Source of the DNA: Fulvivirga sediminis
GTDB taxonomy: Bacteria > Bacteroidota > Bacteroidia > Cytophagales > Cyclobacteriaceae
Reading direction: 5' to 3'
Assembly (NCBI RefSeq): GCF_016757215.1
Contig: NZ_JAESIY010000013.1
Location: 1-64,000 of the forward strand
DNA length: 64,000 nucleotides
Shown here: piece by piece, positions 52,096 to 62,383 of the stretch
How the letters are laid out: each line of letters starts with the position of its first letter
Position numbering within the stretch: position 1 is the first letter of the stretch
Made by a program: the position numbers and the translations under genes
The notes under the pieces: generated by a model
The model's database searches: none
Told to the model about the DNA's origin: nothing
Seen by the model: the letters and a program-made list of their open reading frames with translations, nothing else

Positions 52096-54030
52096 ATGAA
52101 ATTAGATTCTAAAATACCAGAAGGCCCTATCGCCGAGAAATGGTCAAAGCATAAATTCAATATAAAATTAGTAAACCCAGCCAACAAGCGTAAGTATGAC
52201 ATTATCGTAGTTGGTACAGGTTTAGCAGGAGCTTCAGCTGCTGCATCTTTTGGTGAACTAGGTTATAATGTGAAGGCTTTTTGCTTTCAGGATAGTCCCA
52301 GAAGAGCGCACAGTATTGCTGCTCAGGGGGGTATAAATGCTGCCAAAAACTATCAGAACGATGGCGACAGCGTTTTCAGACTATTCTACGATACCGTTAA
52401 AGGTGGTGACTACAGATCAAGAGAAGCTAACGTTTACAGACTTTCTGAAGTAAGTGTAGATATTATAGATCAGTGTGTGGCTCAAGGGGTTCCTTTTGCC
52501 AGAGAATACGGTGGTTTATTAGCTAACAGATCTTTTGGTGGAGCACAGGTTTCCAGAACCTTCTACGCCAGGGGCCAAACCGGACAGCAGCTATTGCTAG
52601 GAGCATACAGTGCACTAAGCAGACAAGTAGCTAACGGTAAAGTAAAAATGTATGCTCGCGAAGAAATGCTTGACCTGGTAATGGTAGACGGCAAAGCGAG
52701 AGGTATTGTAACCAGAAACCTGGTTACTGGTAAAATAGAATCTCACAGCGCCCATGCCGTAGTTCTGGCTACCGGTGGTTATGGTAACGTATTTTACCTT
52801 TCTACTAATGCTATGGGCTCTAACGCTACCGCAGCATGGAGAGCACACAAAAAAGGAGCTTATTTCGCTAATCCTTGTTTCACGCAGATCCACCCTACTT
52901 GTATACCTGTTTCAGGAGATCATCAATCAAAACTAACTTTGATGTCTGAATCTCTAAGAAATGATGGCCGTGTATGGGTTCCTAAAGAAGTTTCTGATGC
53001 AGAAAAAATCAGAAAAGGAGAGTTAAAACCAACTGATCTTCCTGAAGAAAAAAGAGATTATTATCTGGAAAGAAGATATCCTGCATTTGGTAACTTGGTT
53101 CCTCGTGATGTTGCTTCTCGTAACGCTAAAAATATGTGTGACGAAGGCAAAGGAGTTTCAAAATCTGGATTAGCAGTGTACCTTGACTTTGCCGATGCCA
53201 TTAAAAGAGATGGCCGAAGTGCAATAGAAGGCAAATACGGCAACTTATTCGACATGTATCAGCAGATCACTGGCGAAAATCCTTACGAAACACCTATGAT
53301 GATTTATCCTGCCGTACACTACACAATGGGTGGACTTTGGGTAGACTATAACTTAATGACAACCGTCGATGGTTTATACTCTTTAGGAGAATCCAATTTC
53401 TCTGATCATGGGGCTAACCGACTAGGGGCCAGCGCATTAATGCAAGGTCTGGCTGATGGTTATTTCGTAATCCCTTACACTATTGGTGATTATTTAGCTA
53501 AAATGCCTTATGATAAAGTTTCTACTGATCATGAAGCCTTTAAGCAAGCTGAAGCCGATGTAAAAAGTAAGATAGAAAAACTACTTTCTATAAAAGGAGA
53601 AAAAACCGTAGATGACTTCCACAAAGCTCTTGGACACATTATGTGGGAATACTGTGGTATGTCTAGAAACGAAGAAGGCTTGAAAAAGGCCAAAGGAGAA
53701 ATACAGAAATTAAGAGAGGAATTCTGGCAAAATGTTAATGTGATTGGTTCAAACGATGAGTTAAACATCAGTCTTGAAAAAGCTAACAGAGTGGCTGACT
53801 TCCTTGAATTGGGTGAATTAATGGTTGATGACGCACTGTACAGATCTGAATCTTGTGGTGGTCACTTCCGTGAAGAGTCACAAACCGAAGAAGGTGAAGC
53901 AAAGAGGAAAGACGACGAGTTTTCTTTTGTTTCGGCTTGGGAATACAACGGTCCTGAAGCACCTGCTACCTTGCATAAGGAAGATTTGGTTTTTGAAAAT
54001 GTTAAATTGACCCAAAGAAGCTATAAATAA
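52096..54030 (+). CDS. sdhA: Succinate dehydrogenase/fumarate reductase flavoprotein subunit
   Basis: 644 residues. FAD-binding [20 protein letters not shown], the covalent-FAD His in [17 protein letters not shown], and the active-site region [16 protein letters not shown]. Oxidises succinate to fumarate in the TCA cycle and respiratory chain. Start 25 bases after sdhC and followed by sdhB. Confidence 0.95.
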   Translation: MKLDSKIPEGPIAEKWSKHKFNIKLVNPANKRKYDIIVVGTGLAGASAAASFGELGYNVKAFCFQDSPRRAHSIAAQGGINAAKNYQNDGDSVFRLFYDTVKGGDYRSREANVYRLSEVSVDIIDQCVAQGVPFAREYGGLLANRSFGGAQVSRTFYARGQTGQQLLLGAYSALSRQVANGKVKMYAREEMLDLVMVDGKARGIVTRNLVTGKIESHSAHAVVLATGGYGNVFYLSTNAMGSNATAAWRAHKKGAYFANPCFTQIHPTCIPVSGDHQSKLTLMSESLRNDGRVWVPKEVSDAEKIRKGELKPTDLPEEKRDYYLERRYPAFGNLVPRDVASRNAKNMCDEGKGVSKSGLAVYLDFADAIKRDGRSAIEGKYGNLFDMYQQITGENPYETPMMIYPAVHYTMGGLWVDYNLMTTVDGLYSLGESNFSDHGANRLGASALMQGLADGYFVIPYTIGDYLAKMPYDKVSTDHEAFKQAEADVKSKIEKLLSIKGEKTVDDFHKALGHIMWEYCGMSRNEEGLKKAKGEIQKLREEFWQNVNVIGSNDELNISLEKANRVADFLELGELMVDDALYRSESCGGHFREESQTEEGEAKRKDDEFSFVSAWEYNGPEAPATLHKEDLVFENVKLTQRSYK

Positions 54031-54069
54031 GTACAGGGATAATACCCATTTACTTTTAAAAGTTTTATT

Positions 54070-54819
54070 ATGAAAATCACATTAAAAGTCTGGAGACAAA
54101 AAAACGATAAAGATAAAGGCTCATTAGTCACTTATCAGTTAGATGATATTTCTGAGGACATGTCTTTTCTTGAAATGTTTGATGTCTTGAATAATCAACT
54201 TGAAAGAAAAGGAGAAGCTCCTATTGCCTTTGATCATGATTGTAGAGAAGGTATCTGTGGTGCTTGTAGCATGTATATAAATGGTAAGCCACACGGCCCC
54301 AAACAAACTACTACCTGTCAGCTTCACATGAGAAGCTTTAAAGATGGTGACACCATAGTAGTAGAACCTTGGAGAGCAAAAGCCTTCCCGGTAATCAAAG
54401 ATTTAGTAGTAGATAGATCAGCTTTTGATAGAGTGATCTCTTCGGGTGGTTATGTATCGGTAAACACAGGTGGTATACCTGATGCAAACGAGATTCCTAT
54501 ACCTAAAAAAATTGCTGACGAAGCTTTTGATGCTGCTACCTGTATAGGTTGTGGCGCTTGCGTTGCCGCTTGTAAAAATGCTTCTGCTATGCTTTTTGTA
54601 AGCGCTAAAGTGTCTCAATTGGCTCTATTACCTCAAGGAAAAGTAGAAGGTAAAACCAGAGTAGAAAACATGGTAGCGCAGATGGACGAAGAAGGTTTTG
54701 GTGCTTGTACTAACACGGGTGCTTGCTCAGCTGAGTGCCCTAAAGGTATTAGTTTAGAAAACATAGCCAGACTTAATAGAGAATATTTTGGTGCTAAAGC
54801 TAAATCTGATAACCAGTAA
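54070..54819 (+). CDS. sdhB: Succinate dehydrogenase iron-sulfur subunit
   Basis: 249 residues. The 2Fe-2S ligands are in [12 protein letters not shown] with a later Cys in TTTCQLHM, and two further clusters are built from [14 protein letters not shown] and [14 protein letters not shown]. Transfers electrons from SdhA to the cytochrome anchor. Last gene of the operon. Confidence 0.95.
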   Translation: MKITLKVWRQKNDKDKGSLVTYQLDDISEDMSFLEMFDVLNNQLERKGEAPIAFDHDCREGICGACSMYINGKPHGPKQTTTCQLHMRSFKDGDTIVVEPWRAKAFPVIKDLVVDRSAFDRVISSGGYVSVNTGGIPDANEIPIPKKIADEAFDAATCIGCGACVAACKNASAMLFVSAKVSQLALLPQGKVEGKTRVENMVAQMDEEGFGACTNTGACSAECPKGISLENIARLNREYFGAKAKSDNQ

Positions 54820-54841
54820 GTTATAAATTATATTCAGTTAA

Positions 54842-54877
54842 AAATCCCTTGAATTGCTAATTCAAGGGATTTTTTGT
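54842..54877. terminator. Bidirectional terminator after sdhB
   Basis: AAATCCCTTGAATT (54842-54855) pairs perfectly with AATTCAAGGGATTT (54859-54872), loop of three bases, followed by a T-run on the plus strand and a T-run on the minus strand as well. Serves sdh and the convergent MFS gene. Confidence 0.85.
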
Positions 54878-54878
54878 T

Positions 54879-56087
54879 TTATGTCTCTACAGTCTCCGGC
54901 ATATACTTATACACCAAAGCTGCCGCCACCAGAGCCGCAGCCCCAGTTACAATAAAGGGTAATTCAAAAAACTCATTCACTAGAAAACCAGTTATTAAAG
55001 GGCCTACAGCTATACCCAAAGCAAAGCCCATGGTTATTATGCTCATTTGCCTTCCCTCCCCTCCTTTGCTTGACAGGTCTGCAGCTAATGCAAATGCTGG
55101 GGCTGCAATTCCGGCGGCAGCCACTCCTTGCAGTAATCTTAAGATTATCATTTGATACATCTCCGTCACCTCTCCCATAAGAATAGTACTTATAGCCATT
55201 AGCACCAGCCCCATTAAAATGAAAGGCCTTCGTCCTCTTTTATCAGATAAATGCCCCAAAGGAACCTGAAAAAGCAAACGCCCCACCATAAGCATACTAA
55301 AAGCTACACTAAACCCAAATGCGGTAATATCCAATCGCTCATTAAACTGATTCTCTAATGTGGTAACCATAGAAAAACAGTTAGCCATAGTAAAAGTAGC
55401 CAGCGCAGCTGTGAGTATTCCCGGGGTATATAATGACCAATCAAAAACACCTGACTTTTTAGTTTTGATCACAGGCTCATCTACCTTCACCTCATTCACC
55501 CACAGAAAAACCATAATTACAGATACTAATATAAAAGCAGCTCCAGCTATAAATGCCGAATTAAAACCGTAGTGAACCTGTAAATAACCACCTATCACTG
55601 GCCCTATAGCAAAGCCTATCATCCGTGAAGTACTGTATACCCCCATAGCTCCTCCTCGAGATTCCTTTTTAGAAACCGCTGTAATTATAGAAAGTGATGC
55701 CGGTATCGTAATTGCAATTCCCACACCTTGCAAAACTCTCAAATACAATAGATGCATAAAGTTCTCTGCTACAGTAAACCCTAAAGTTCCTGCACACACT
55801 ATCAGCATGCCTATAATAATAAGTGCTTTTCTCTTATTCAAGGCATCGCTTATTCCTCCCATTAGTGGTTGGCAAAAAGAGGTAACAAATCCATATATAG
55901 AAATAAGCAACCCCACTAGCACTGACACAGAAAGATCTATATGTTCAGTCGGAATCTTAGCCACATATACCGGAATCAAAATAAACAATATGCTATTTCC
56001 CATAGCATCAGCCAGGCGAGCAAAAGAGAGAGCCAATATAGTTTTATTAAGCCCTACTATGTCATTTATCGCTTTCTTGAAATTCAA
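54879..56087 (-). CDS. Major facilitator superfamily transporter
   Basis: 402 residues, twelve hydrophobic segments. The loop 2-3 motif is GLLISIYGFVTSFCQPLMGG followed by ISDALNKRKAL, and the second-half counterpart is GRLLFQVPLGHLSDKRGRR, the signature of drug-H+ antiporter-type MFS. Substrate unknown. A tetR-like partner is not adjacent. Confidence 0.88.
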   Translation of the reverse strand: MNFKKAINDIVGLNKTILALSFARLADAMGNSILFILIPVYVAKIPTEHIDLSVSVLVGLLISIYGFVTSFCQPLMGGISDALNKRKALIIIGMLIVCAGTLGFTVAENFMHLLYLRVLQGVGIAITIPASLSIITAVSKKESRGGAMGVYSTSRMIGFAIGPVIGGYLQVHYGFNSAFIAGAAFILVSVIMVFLWVNEVKVDEPVIKTKKSGVFDWSLYTPGILTAALATFTMANCFSMVTTLENQFNERLDITAFGFSVAFSMLMVGRLLFQVPLGHLSDKRGRRPFILMGLVLMAISTILMGEVTEMYQMIILRLLQGVAAAGIAAPAFALAADLSSKGGEGRQMSIITMGFALGIAVGPLITGFLVNEFFELPFIVTGAAALVAAALVYKYMPETVET

Positions 56088-56297
56088 ATCTGCTGTATTT
56101 AATATTTAAAGTTTACTTAGTAAAGCATTTACAGGGAAATTGTTCCGATCAAAAGCACCTTCTTAACCTCCCATTACAGCAACAGCTAACACTCAAAAAT
56201 TAGTAATCCATTTAGCAAACAATCAAAAGCCCCAAAAAAGAAAAACCTGAATATGATCTATATTCAGGTTGGTAGTTATAAAACTCATTTAATAAGT

Positions 56298-57086
56298 CTA
56301 TTTCTTCTCTTCTTTTAATTTCACTATCTCCTTTTGCAATTCCAGTACAATAGAAGCTAGCTGCTCCGTAGATACATCCTTAGAATCATCAGCATCAGGA
56401 AATTGCACACTTATATAAGCCTTACTCGCCCATATTTCTAAAACTTCATCGCCTGAAATCTGATACGGAGCGTATTGCCGGTTATCTGACACTAAAAAAA
56501 GTTTACCTGTATCTTCCAAATAGTTAAATACACGCTTATATACTATCCCATCGTTTTGAGTTACCAAAATATAGGTTTTGCCGTTTTTTATATCTCTAAT
56601 ATCATCAATATATTGACCTATTATAATAGTACCTGGCAAAATAGGAAGCATTGAATCTCCTGTTATCTCAAAGGCTCTGTAAGTACCCGTAGATAATATA
56701 GGTAGGTTGAATTTCGGCAGTTCCTTAATATACTCCGGGTCTGCATAGCCGTTGAGATATCCGGCAGCAGCCTTTTGAGGCACCAGTTCTATATTTTCTT
56801 TTTGCTCCTCGTTAACTGTAATAGCTAGCACTTCTTTCCCTCTTTTGAATTTACTTACGATCAGTTCTTCATCAGAAAGCTTACTAACATCTTTATTAAT
56901 GAGTATATCCACAGAAGTACCAAATAACTGAGCCATCTTGATAAGATTACTTATTCGGGGGTCTGCCCTCCCCTCTTCATAAGCTCCCAAAAGTGACCTT
57001 TTTATACCCAGCTGCTCTGAAAACTGCTCTTGGGTAACTCCCATTTTCTTTCTAAGATATTTGATATTATCGCTTATCAGGCTCAT
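56298..57086 (-). CDS. XRE-S24 transcriptional repressor
   Basis: 262 residues. N-terminal HTH (LRKKMGVTQEQFSEQLGIKR, SLLGAYEEGRADPRISNLI), then an S24 peptidase domain with the Ala-Gly cleavage site in QKAAAGYLNGY, the Ser in TGDSMLPILPG and the Lys in VYKRVFNYL. Dyad and cleavage site are in order, so it may self-cleave like LexA or CI, though many Bacteroidota homologues do not respond to DNA damage. It follows a small gene by three bases. Candidate operators are described at 57365-57443. Confidence 0.85.
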   Translation of the reverse strand: MSLISDNIKYLRKKMGVTQEQFSEQLGIKRSLLGAYEEGRADPRISNLIKMAQLFGTSVDILINKDVSKLSDEELIVSKFKRGKEVLAITVNEEQKENIELVPQKAAAGYLNGYADPEYIKELPKFNLPILSTGTYRAFEITGDSMLPILPGTIIIGQYIDDIRDIKNGKTYILVTQNDGIVYKRVFNYLEDTGKLFLVSDNRQYAPYQISGDEVLEIWASKAYISVQFPDADDSKDVSTEQLASIVLELQKEIVKLKEEKK

Positions 57087-57089
57087 TAG

Positions 57090-57362
57090 TTAACTATTAA
57101 AAATCAATATAGAATCTCTATTCCTCTTCAGAGGTTCGGCTAAGTTATATAAATGGCTGTGATAATATGCATCCTTAGCATCAATATATCGCATTTCTTC
57201 TTCAATTGAACTTACCACCTCCTTCAAGGTTGATCCTGACTCCGCTAGCATGTAGCCATGCCAACGAGACTGATTTGAAGAGGATACTACAAACTTAATC
57301 TGGCACTTGCCAGACTTTAGTTTCTTACTGTACAGCTTGAGTTTATAATCTGAATTATTCAT
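57090..57362 (-). CDS. Small protein cotranscribed with the S24 repressor
   Basis: 90 residues from the ATG at 57362 (an upstream ATG at 57392 is inside the divergent control region). Polar, rich in Ser/Lys, likely alpha/beta (LKSGKCQIKFVVSSSNQ, LKEVVSSIEEEMRYIDAKD). No family recognised. Its short distance to the repressor suggests cotranscription. Confidence 0.5.
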   Translation of the reverse strand: MNNSDYKLKLYSKKLKSGKCQIKFVVSSSNQSRWHGYMLAESGSTLKEVVSSIEEEMRYIDAKDAYYHSHLYNLAEPLKRNRDSILIFNS

Positions 57363-57364
57363 AT

Positions 57365-57381
57365 TACTAATTTTATTAGTA
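57365..57381. promoter_or_regulatory. Operator-like palindrome 1
   Basis: TACTAA-TTTTA-TTAGTA, a perfect 6-5-6 palindrome, ends three bases from the start codon of the small gene. The same half-sites and spacing recur at 57427-57443. Likely bound by the neighbouring XRE-S24 repressor. Confidence 0.55.
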
Positions 57382-57426
57382 TTTGATTGCAATAATGCGA
57401 CTATTATTCAAAATAGCAAATTATAA

Positions 57427-57443
57427 TACTAAAAAAATTAGTT
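57427..57443. promoter_or_regulatory. Operator-like palindrome 2
   Basis: TACTAA-AAAAA-TTAGTT, identical half-sites (one outer base differs) and same spacing as the first site. Centres are 62 bases apart, close to six helical turns, so two repressor dimers could lie on one DNA face between the divergent genes. Confidence 0.55.
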
Positions 57444-57509
57444 TTACTTAAAGATGACTATTCGGCTTCCTAAAATCTAAGGATTATTTTAACTTCACAA
57501 ACTCAAAAT

Positions 57510-58160
57510 ATGGAAGACAGTTACAAACATAGGGGCATGCGCCGGTCACTGGTTAAAATTTTAAAAACCAAGGGAATTACCGATAGCGGTGTGCTTCAAG
57601 CAATTAGCAAAATACCAAGGCATTTTTTCTTTGACAACGCTCTGTTAGGTCATGCCTATCAGGATAAGGCCTTTCCTATAGGAGAAGGCCAAACAATATC
57701 TCAACCCTATACGGTAGCATTTCAAAGTGAGAAGTTAGAAATTCGACCTCAAGATAAAATACTGGAAATTGGTACAGGAAGTGGCTATCAGGCCTGCGTA
57801 TTAGTGGAAATGGGCGCTACCGTTTATACCATTGAATATAATAAAGTCCTATACGAAAGAACCCGTAAGTTTCTTCCAAAGATGGGCTACAAACCCAAAT
57901 TTTTCTGTGGTGATGGCTCCAAGGGATTACCCAGATATGCCCCTTATGATAAGATAATTGTAACTGCCGGAGCGCCATCAGTACCTTCCAGCCTGATCAA
58001 ACAATTAGCCGTGGGAGGAATTCTGATTATCCCCGTAGGTGATAATGAAAAACAAAAGATGCTCAAAATCACCAAAGTAGAAGATAAAAAATTAAAGAAA
58101 GAGGAGTTCGATTATTTTAGCTTTGTACCTTTGCTAGGTGATGAGGGCTGGGGCAAATAG
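57510..58160 (+). CDS. pcm: Protein-L-isoaspartate O-methyltransferase
   Basis: 216 residues. SAM-binding motif ILEIGTGSGYQACVLVEMG, plus the family marker IPRHFFFDNALLGHAYQDKA and GEGQTISQPYTVA, and GDGSKGLPRYAPYDKI. Repairs damaged aspartyl and asparaginyl residues in proteins. Followed by a thioesterase gene. Confidence 0.93.
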   Translation: MEDSYKHRGMRRSLVKILKTKGITDSGVLQAISKIPRHFFFDNALLGHAYQDKAFPIGEGQTISQPYTVAFQSEKLEIRPQDKILEIGTGSGYQACVLVEMGATVYTIEYNKVLYERTRKFLPKMGYKPKFFCGDGSKGLPRYAPYDKIIVTAGAPSVPSSLIKQLAVGGILIIPVGDNEKQKMLKITKVEDKKLKKEEFDYFSFVPLLGDEGWGK

Positions 58161-58210
58161 GCTATCTATTGTACCCAAGCAAAACATCAGATTTAGATTT
58201 TATTCAAAGA

Positions 58211-58741
58211 ATGTCAAAAAAACAAAAGAAGTTTGTTCGTGAGTCCTATGTGACCATGACAGAACTGGTTCTTCCTAATGATACCAATACCCTGAATAAC
58301 CTCATGGGTGGAAGACTCATGCACTGGATGGATATTGTGTCTGCAATAGCAGCTCAAAAACACTCCAACAGAATTGTAGTTACAGCATCTGTTGATAATG
58401 TTTCTTTCGGAAAACCAATTCAGCTTGGTAATGTAGTCACTCTCAAAGCGAAAGTAACCAGAGCATTTAACTCTTCTATGGAGGTGCACATTCAGGTAGA
58501 AGCCGAAGATATTCCTAGCGGCAAAAAATTCGCCAGTAACAGCGCATTTTTCACCTTTGTAGCCGTAGATCAATCAGGTAGACCTATTGACATACCCGAA
58601 GCCATCCCAGAAACCGATGAGGAAAGAGACCTTTATGATGGTGCATTAAGAAGACGCCAGTTAAGATTGGTTTTAGCAGGTAGAATGGATCCTGATGAAG
58701 CCGTAGAGTTAAAGTCAATATTTAATTTAAACAAGGAATAA
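58211..58741 (+). CDS. Acyl-CoA thioesterase, hotdog fold (YciA/BFIT-like)
   Basis: 176 residues from the ATG at 58211 (earlier TTG in frame rejected). Hotdog core with LPNDTNTLNNLMGGRLMHWMD, including the Asn/Asp catalytic area, and SFGKPIQLGNVVTLKAKV; the extra C-terminal part is helical (YDGALRRRQLRLVLAGRMD). Hydrolyses acyl-CoA. Stop overlaps the next gene's start by one base. Confidence 0.85.
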   Translation: MSKKQKKFVRESYVTMTELVLPNDTNTLNNLMGGRLMHWMDIVSAIAAQKHSNRIVVTASVDNVSFGKPIQLGNVVTLKAKVTRAFNSSMEVHIQVEAEDIPSGKKFASNSAFFTFVAVDQSGRPIDIPEAIPETDEERDLYDGALRRRQLRLVLAGRMDPDEAVELKSIFNLNKE

Positions 58742-59286
58742 TGTCTGATAACGCTTTCTTGAAATTTTTCATTACTGAACCTGTCTATAAAATAGCAGGT
58801 GAAGAGATCATTACTAATACACCGAGCCAAGAGCCCAAGGAAGATATAATTCCTGAACCACAAGCTGCGGAGAAAACCGAAAAACCTCAAGAAAAGCAGG
58901 AACAGCCCATTTCAATAAAAGGCACTAATTCTCTGGGGGTATTTGTTATCGTTAACGAACCCTCAGCTGAATTTATAACTGATCAGGATGAAGCCTTCTT
59001 AGGCAAAATCCTGAAAGCAGTAAAGCTAGATATCAGCGAGGCAGGAATTATCAATGCTCATAATAATCCAGGGCTTAACCAGCACACATCAATGGATCTT
59101 CAAGCTACAAAATTCCTACTTTTTGGTGTAGATGCTGCCAGTATTTTCAAAAGCGACTTTCCTCATTACCAAATTATAGAAGCAGATAATAAGGTATTTC
59201 TTAATAATCACTCCCTTTCTGAAATTGCAAAGGATTCAGAATTGAAAAAATTACTGTGGAGTGCCCTTCAAAAAATGTTTTTATAG
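58741..59286 (+). CDS. Hypothetical protein, possible DNA polymerase III psi-like
   Basis: 181 residues. A short N-terminal segment, a Pro/Glu/Lys-rich linker of about 35 residues, then a domain with GVFVIVNEPSAEFITDQDE, FLGKILKAVKLDISEA, KFLLFGVD and FLNNHSLSEIAKDSELKKL ending LWSALQKMF. The order of these elements parallels E. coli HolD (VMVANDLP, LRALTVSPDQV, PALTDLRANP, ALWQQIC). This is memory-based and remote; no assignment should rest on it alone. In the family the fold would be a helicase/glycosylase-like alpha-beta. Confidence 0.45.
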   Translation: MSDNAFLKFFITEPVYKIAGEEIITNTPSQEPKEDIIPEPQAAEKTEKPQEKQEQPISIKGTNSLGVFVIVNEPSAEFITDQDEAFLGKILKAVKLDISEAGIINAHNNPGLNQHTSMDLQATKFLLFGVDAASIFKSDFPHYQIIEADNKVFLNNHSLSEIAKDSELKKLLWSALQKMFL

Positions 59287-59408
59287 ACTATAAGTATCTT
59301 TTTTTTCATTTCATTATAAGGTTTGTTATTTTATATTTGTTAAGGCGACAAGGCAGCAAAAACTACCATAATTGCCTGTACACGCAAATTCACTAAACCT
59401 ACTTTGCA

Positions 59409-61658
59409 ATGAATAAGATCCTCTATCTTGTTCCACTTCTAGGATTGTTGGGACTCATCATCATGGCATTTAAATCTTCCTGGGTAAAAAAACAGCCAGC
59501 AGGAACGGATAAAATGCAAACACTGGCTAATCACATACGCGAAGGAGCACTTGCATTTTTAAATGCCGAATATAAGGTGCTCGCAATTTTTGTAGTTATA
59601 GCAGGCATTCTATTATCAATTATAGCATCACTAGTAGAAACCACTCATTGGTTTATTATCATTTCATTTGTAATAGGGGCATTTTTCTCAGCCGTAGCAG
59701 GCAACATAGGCATGAGAATAGCCACTGCAGCTAATGTAAGAACAACTGAAGCCGCCCGAACCAGCTTACCTCAGGCTTTAAAAATATCTTTCACGGGAGG
59801 CACAGTAATGGGACTCGGGGTTGCCGGCCTGGCCGTATTTGGACTAAGCCTGCTTTTCTCTCTCCTATTTATTTGGTTCATGGATGGACAATGGACTACA
59901 AACGGCGTTCATGACATGACAATGGTATTAGAAGCACTAGCTGGCTTCTCCTTAGGCGCAGAATCAATAGCCCTATTCGCTAGAGTAGGTGGCGGCATCT
60001 ATACTAAAGCAGCCGATGTGGGTGCAGATCTGGTGGGTAAAGTAGAAGCAGGAATACCTGAAGATGACCCAAGAAACCCCGCCACCATAGCCGATAACGT
60101 AGGTGATAATGTAGGCGACGTAGCAGGCATGGGTGCTGACCTATTTGGCTCATACGTAGCCACCGTACTCGCTTCTATGGTATTAGGCAACTATGTAATC
60201 AGAGACATGGGCGGCTCTATTAATGATGAATTTAATGGTATCGGGCCTATTCTTTTACCACTAGTAATAGCAGGATTAGGAATCATATTCTCCATTATAG
60301 GAACCTTCTTCATTAAAATAAAGGACAATACAGCAAAAGAGAACCAAGTACAAAGTGCCCTTAACCTAGGAAACTGGAGCTCCATTATTCTTACCGCTGT
60401 AGCTTCTCTTTTTCTCATCCCCTGGATGCTTCCTGAAACTATGCAAATGAACTTCTTTGGCATCGGGCTTAAAGATGTAAGTTCTATGAATGTTTTCTAC
60501 GCTGTGTTAGTAGGGCTTGCCGTAGGGGGACTCATATCCTTTTTCACAGAATATTACACAGGGCTAGGTAAAAAACCCGTACTAGACATCGTTCAAAAAT
60601 CCGCTACAGGAGCTGCCACCAATATTATCGCCGGGCTCGCTACGGGTATGATTTCCACTTTTGCTCCAGTACTCCTTTTTGCTGGTGCTATTTGGGGTGC
60701 TTATGCGTTGGCAGGATTCTATGGAGTGGCCATTGCCGCCTCAGCCATGATGGCCACTACTGCTATGCAGCTGGCTATCGATGCCTTTGGCCCTATTGCT
60801 GATAACGCCGGGGGAATTGCTGAAATGAGTGAACTTCCCGATGAAGTAAGGGAAAGAACAGATATTTTGGATTCAGTTGGAAATACCACCGCTGCCATCG
60901 GTAAAGGATTTGCTATCGCCTCTGCCGCACTCACTGCCTTAGCACTGTTCGCTGCCTATGTCACGTTTACAGGCATAGATGGTATTAATATTTTTAAAGC
61001 AGAAGTACTTGCTGCACTTTTTATTGGAGGAATGATTCCGGTAGTATTTTCAGCATTAGCGATGAACTCGGTAGGTAAGGCCGCTATGGAAATGGTGAAA
61101 GAAGTAAGAAGGCAGTTTAAAGAAATACCCGGCATTATGGAAGGCACAAGCAAGCCGGAATATGGTAAGTGCGTTGATATTTCAACCAAAGCAGCCATCA
61201 GAGAAATGATGCTCCCTGGAGCTATTACCATAATTTCCCCTGTTATTATAGGTTTTGTTATGGGACCAGAATGCCTGGGTAGCTATATGGCAGGCGTAGC
61301 TGTTTCAGGGGTACTATGGGCTATATTTCAAAACAACGCAGGTGGAGCATGGGATAACGCCAAAAAATCTTTCGAAGCTGGAGTAGAAATAGACGGCCAA
61401 ATGACTTTCAAAGGCTCTGAAGCTCATAAAGCAGCCGTTACTGGTGACACCGTAGGAGACCCATTCAAAGACACCTCTGGCCCCTCTATGAATATCCTCA
61501 TTAAACTCACTTGTCTGGTAGGCTTAGTAATCGCTCCAATTTTAGGTAAAATATATCAAAACGATTCATCCCATCAACCACATCTTAACAAAGCAAAAAC
61601 AGAAATAAACCTTGAAACAAAACACATAGGATATTCAATTACTACAATAAAAAAATAG
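59409..61658 (+). CDS. hppA: Membrane-bound proton/sodium-translocating pyrophosphatase
   Basis: 749 residues, about 16 membrane helices. The pyrophosphate sites [19 protein letters not shown] and [17 protein letters not shown] are intact, as are [12 protein letters not shown] and the C-terminal [15 protein letters not shown]. The position [10 protein letters not shown] has Ala where K+-independent enzymes have Lys, so K+ dependence is expected. Ion specificity (H+ or Na+) cannot be set from these motifs. Uses PPi from biosynthesis to energise the membrane. Confidence 0.93.
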   Translation: MNKILYLVPLLGLLGLIIMAFKSSWVKKQPAGTDKMQTLANHIREGALAFLNAEYKVLAIFVVIAGILLSIIASLVETTHWFIIISFVIGAFFSAVAGNIGMRIATAANVRTTEAARTSLPQALKISFTGGTVMGLGVAGLAVFGLSLLFSLLFIWFMDGQWTTNGVHDMTMVLEALAGFSLGAESIALFARVGGGIYTKAADVGADLVGKVEAGIPEDDPRNPATIADNVGDNVGDVAGMGADLFGSYVATVLASMVLGNYVIRDMGGSINDEFNGIGPILLPLVIAGLGIIFSIIGTFFIKIKDNTAKENQVQSALNLGNWSSIILTAVASLFLIPWMLPETMQMNFFGIGLKDVSSMNVFYAVLVGLAVGGLISFFTEYYTGLGKKPVLDIVQKSATGAATNIIAGLATGMISTFAPVLLFAGAIWGAYALAGFYGVAIAASAMMATTAMQLAIDAFGPIADNAGGIAEMSELPDEVRERTDILDSVGNTTAAIGKGFAIASAALTALALFAAYVTFTGIDGINIFKAEVLAALFIGGMIPVVFSALAMNSVGKAAMEMVKEVRRQFKEIPGIMEGTSKPEYGKCVDISTKAAIREMMLPGAITIISPVIIGFVMGPECLGSYMAGVAVSGVLWAIFQNNAGGAWDNAKKSFEAGVEIDGQMTFKGSEAHKAAVTGDTVGDPFKDTSGPSMNILIKLTCLVGLVIAPILGKIYQNDSSHQPHLNKAKTEINLETKHIGYSITTIKK

Positions 61659-61678
61659 TTTTAACATTAAAAGACAAG

Positions 61679-61706
61679 AAAGAGCCATTTTACATAGCTC
61701 TTTTTT
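61679..61706 (+). terminator. Terminator after the pyrophosphatase gene
   Basis: AAAGAGC and GCTCTTT form a 7-bp stem around an 11-base loop, followed by a T-run, 20 bases after the stop codon. Confidence 0.7.
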
Positions 61707-61839
61707 GTTTTTATTCTTCTAATAAAACTAATTCGTTTAGATTTACATTTGTGACTACAGTTTAAGGACCGAAGCCCTTTATAATCAACTTATCAAGTTG
61801 TTAATATTTATTTTGTAATATCCTTTAGCAAATATTACT

Positions 61840-62268
61840 ATGATCAAAAAAATCTTGCTATTATTACTTAGCATAGCTCCTTTCCTGTGCCAGAGCCAGG
61901 ATATTTTAGGTAAATGGAAAACAATAGATTCAGACTCAGGAGAGGCTCAATCCATTGTGGAACTATATAAAAGAGATGGTAAAGTCTACGGTAAAATAGT
62001 AAAGCTATTCAGAAAAGAAGGTCAGGACCCTGACCCTATTTGTGATGACTGCCCAAAAGACGATCCTCGCTATGGCAAAAAAATCATAGGTATGGAAATC
62101 ATAAAGGATTTAGAAAAAGATGGCTCTGAGTACGTTGATGGCACAGTATTAAAACCTGATGAAGGAAGAATTTATAAGTGTAAAATATGGCTTGATAATG
62201 GTAAACTAAACATTCGAGGATACTGGGGGTTTCTATATAAAACCCAGGAGTGGACCAGAGCCGAATAA
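61840..62268 (+). CDS. DUF2147 exported protein
   Basis: 142 residues with a signal peptide ending CQSQD. The mature domain shows DILGKWKTIDSDSGE, VELYKRDGKVYGKIVKLF, DPICDDCPKD and IRGYWGFLYKTQEWTR, the DUF2147 pattern of a small lipocalin-like beta-barrel. A TACATTTG box lies 88 bases upstream (61744-61751) but without a clear TTG at the expected distance. Function unknown. Confidence 0.8.
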   Translation: MIKKILLLLLSIAPFLCQSQDILGKWKTIDSDSGEAQSIVELYKRDGKVYGKIVKLFRKEGQDPDPICDDCPKDDPRYGKKIIGMEIIKDLEKDGSEYVDGTVLKPDEGRIYKCKIWLDNGKLNIRGYWGFLYKTQEWTRAE

Positions 62269-62383
62269 AGAAATATATAGTAAACTAACCTCATTTTATG
62301 TACTTGATAGAATTTTTTTATAATAGTCTCATAAAGCAAAGGTTACCAGAGTATATTTATATGTATAAAACAGCAGAGCTCAA

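Noticed and set aside
56298-57392. Prophage with CI-like repressor
   Set aside because: No integrase, replication or structural genes are nearby; flanking genes are ordinary chromosomal ones.
59332-59339. TATATTTG as hppA promoter
   Set aside because: It matches the -7 pattern but there is no TTG at the expected distance; left as uncertain and not listed as a feature.
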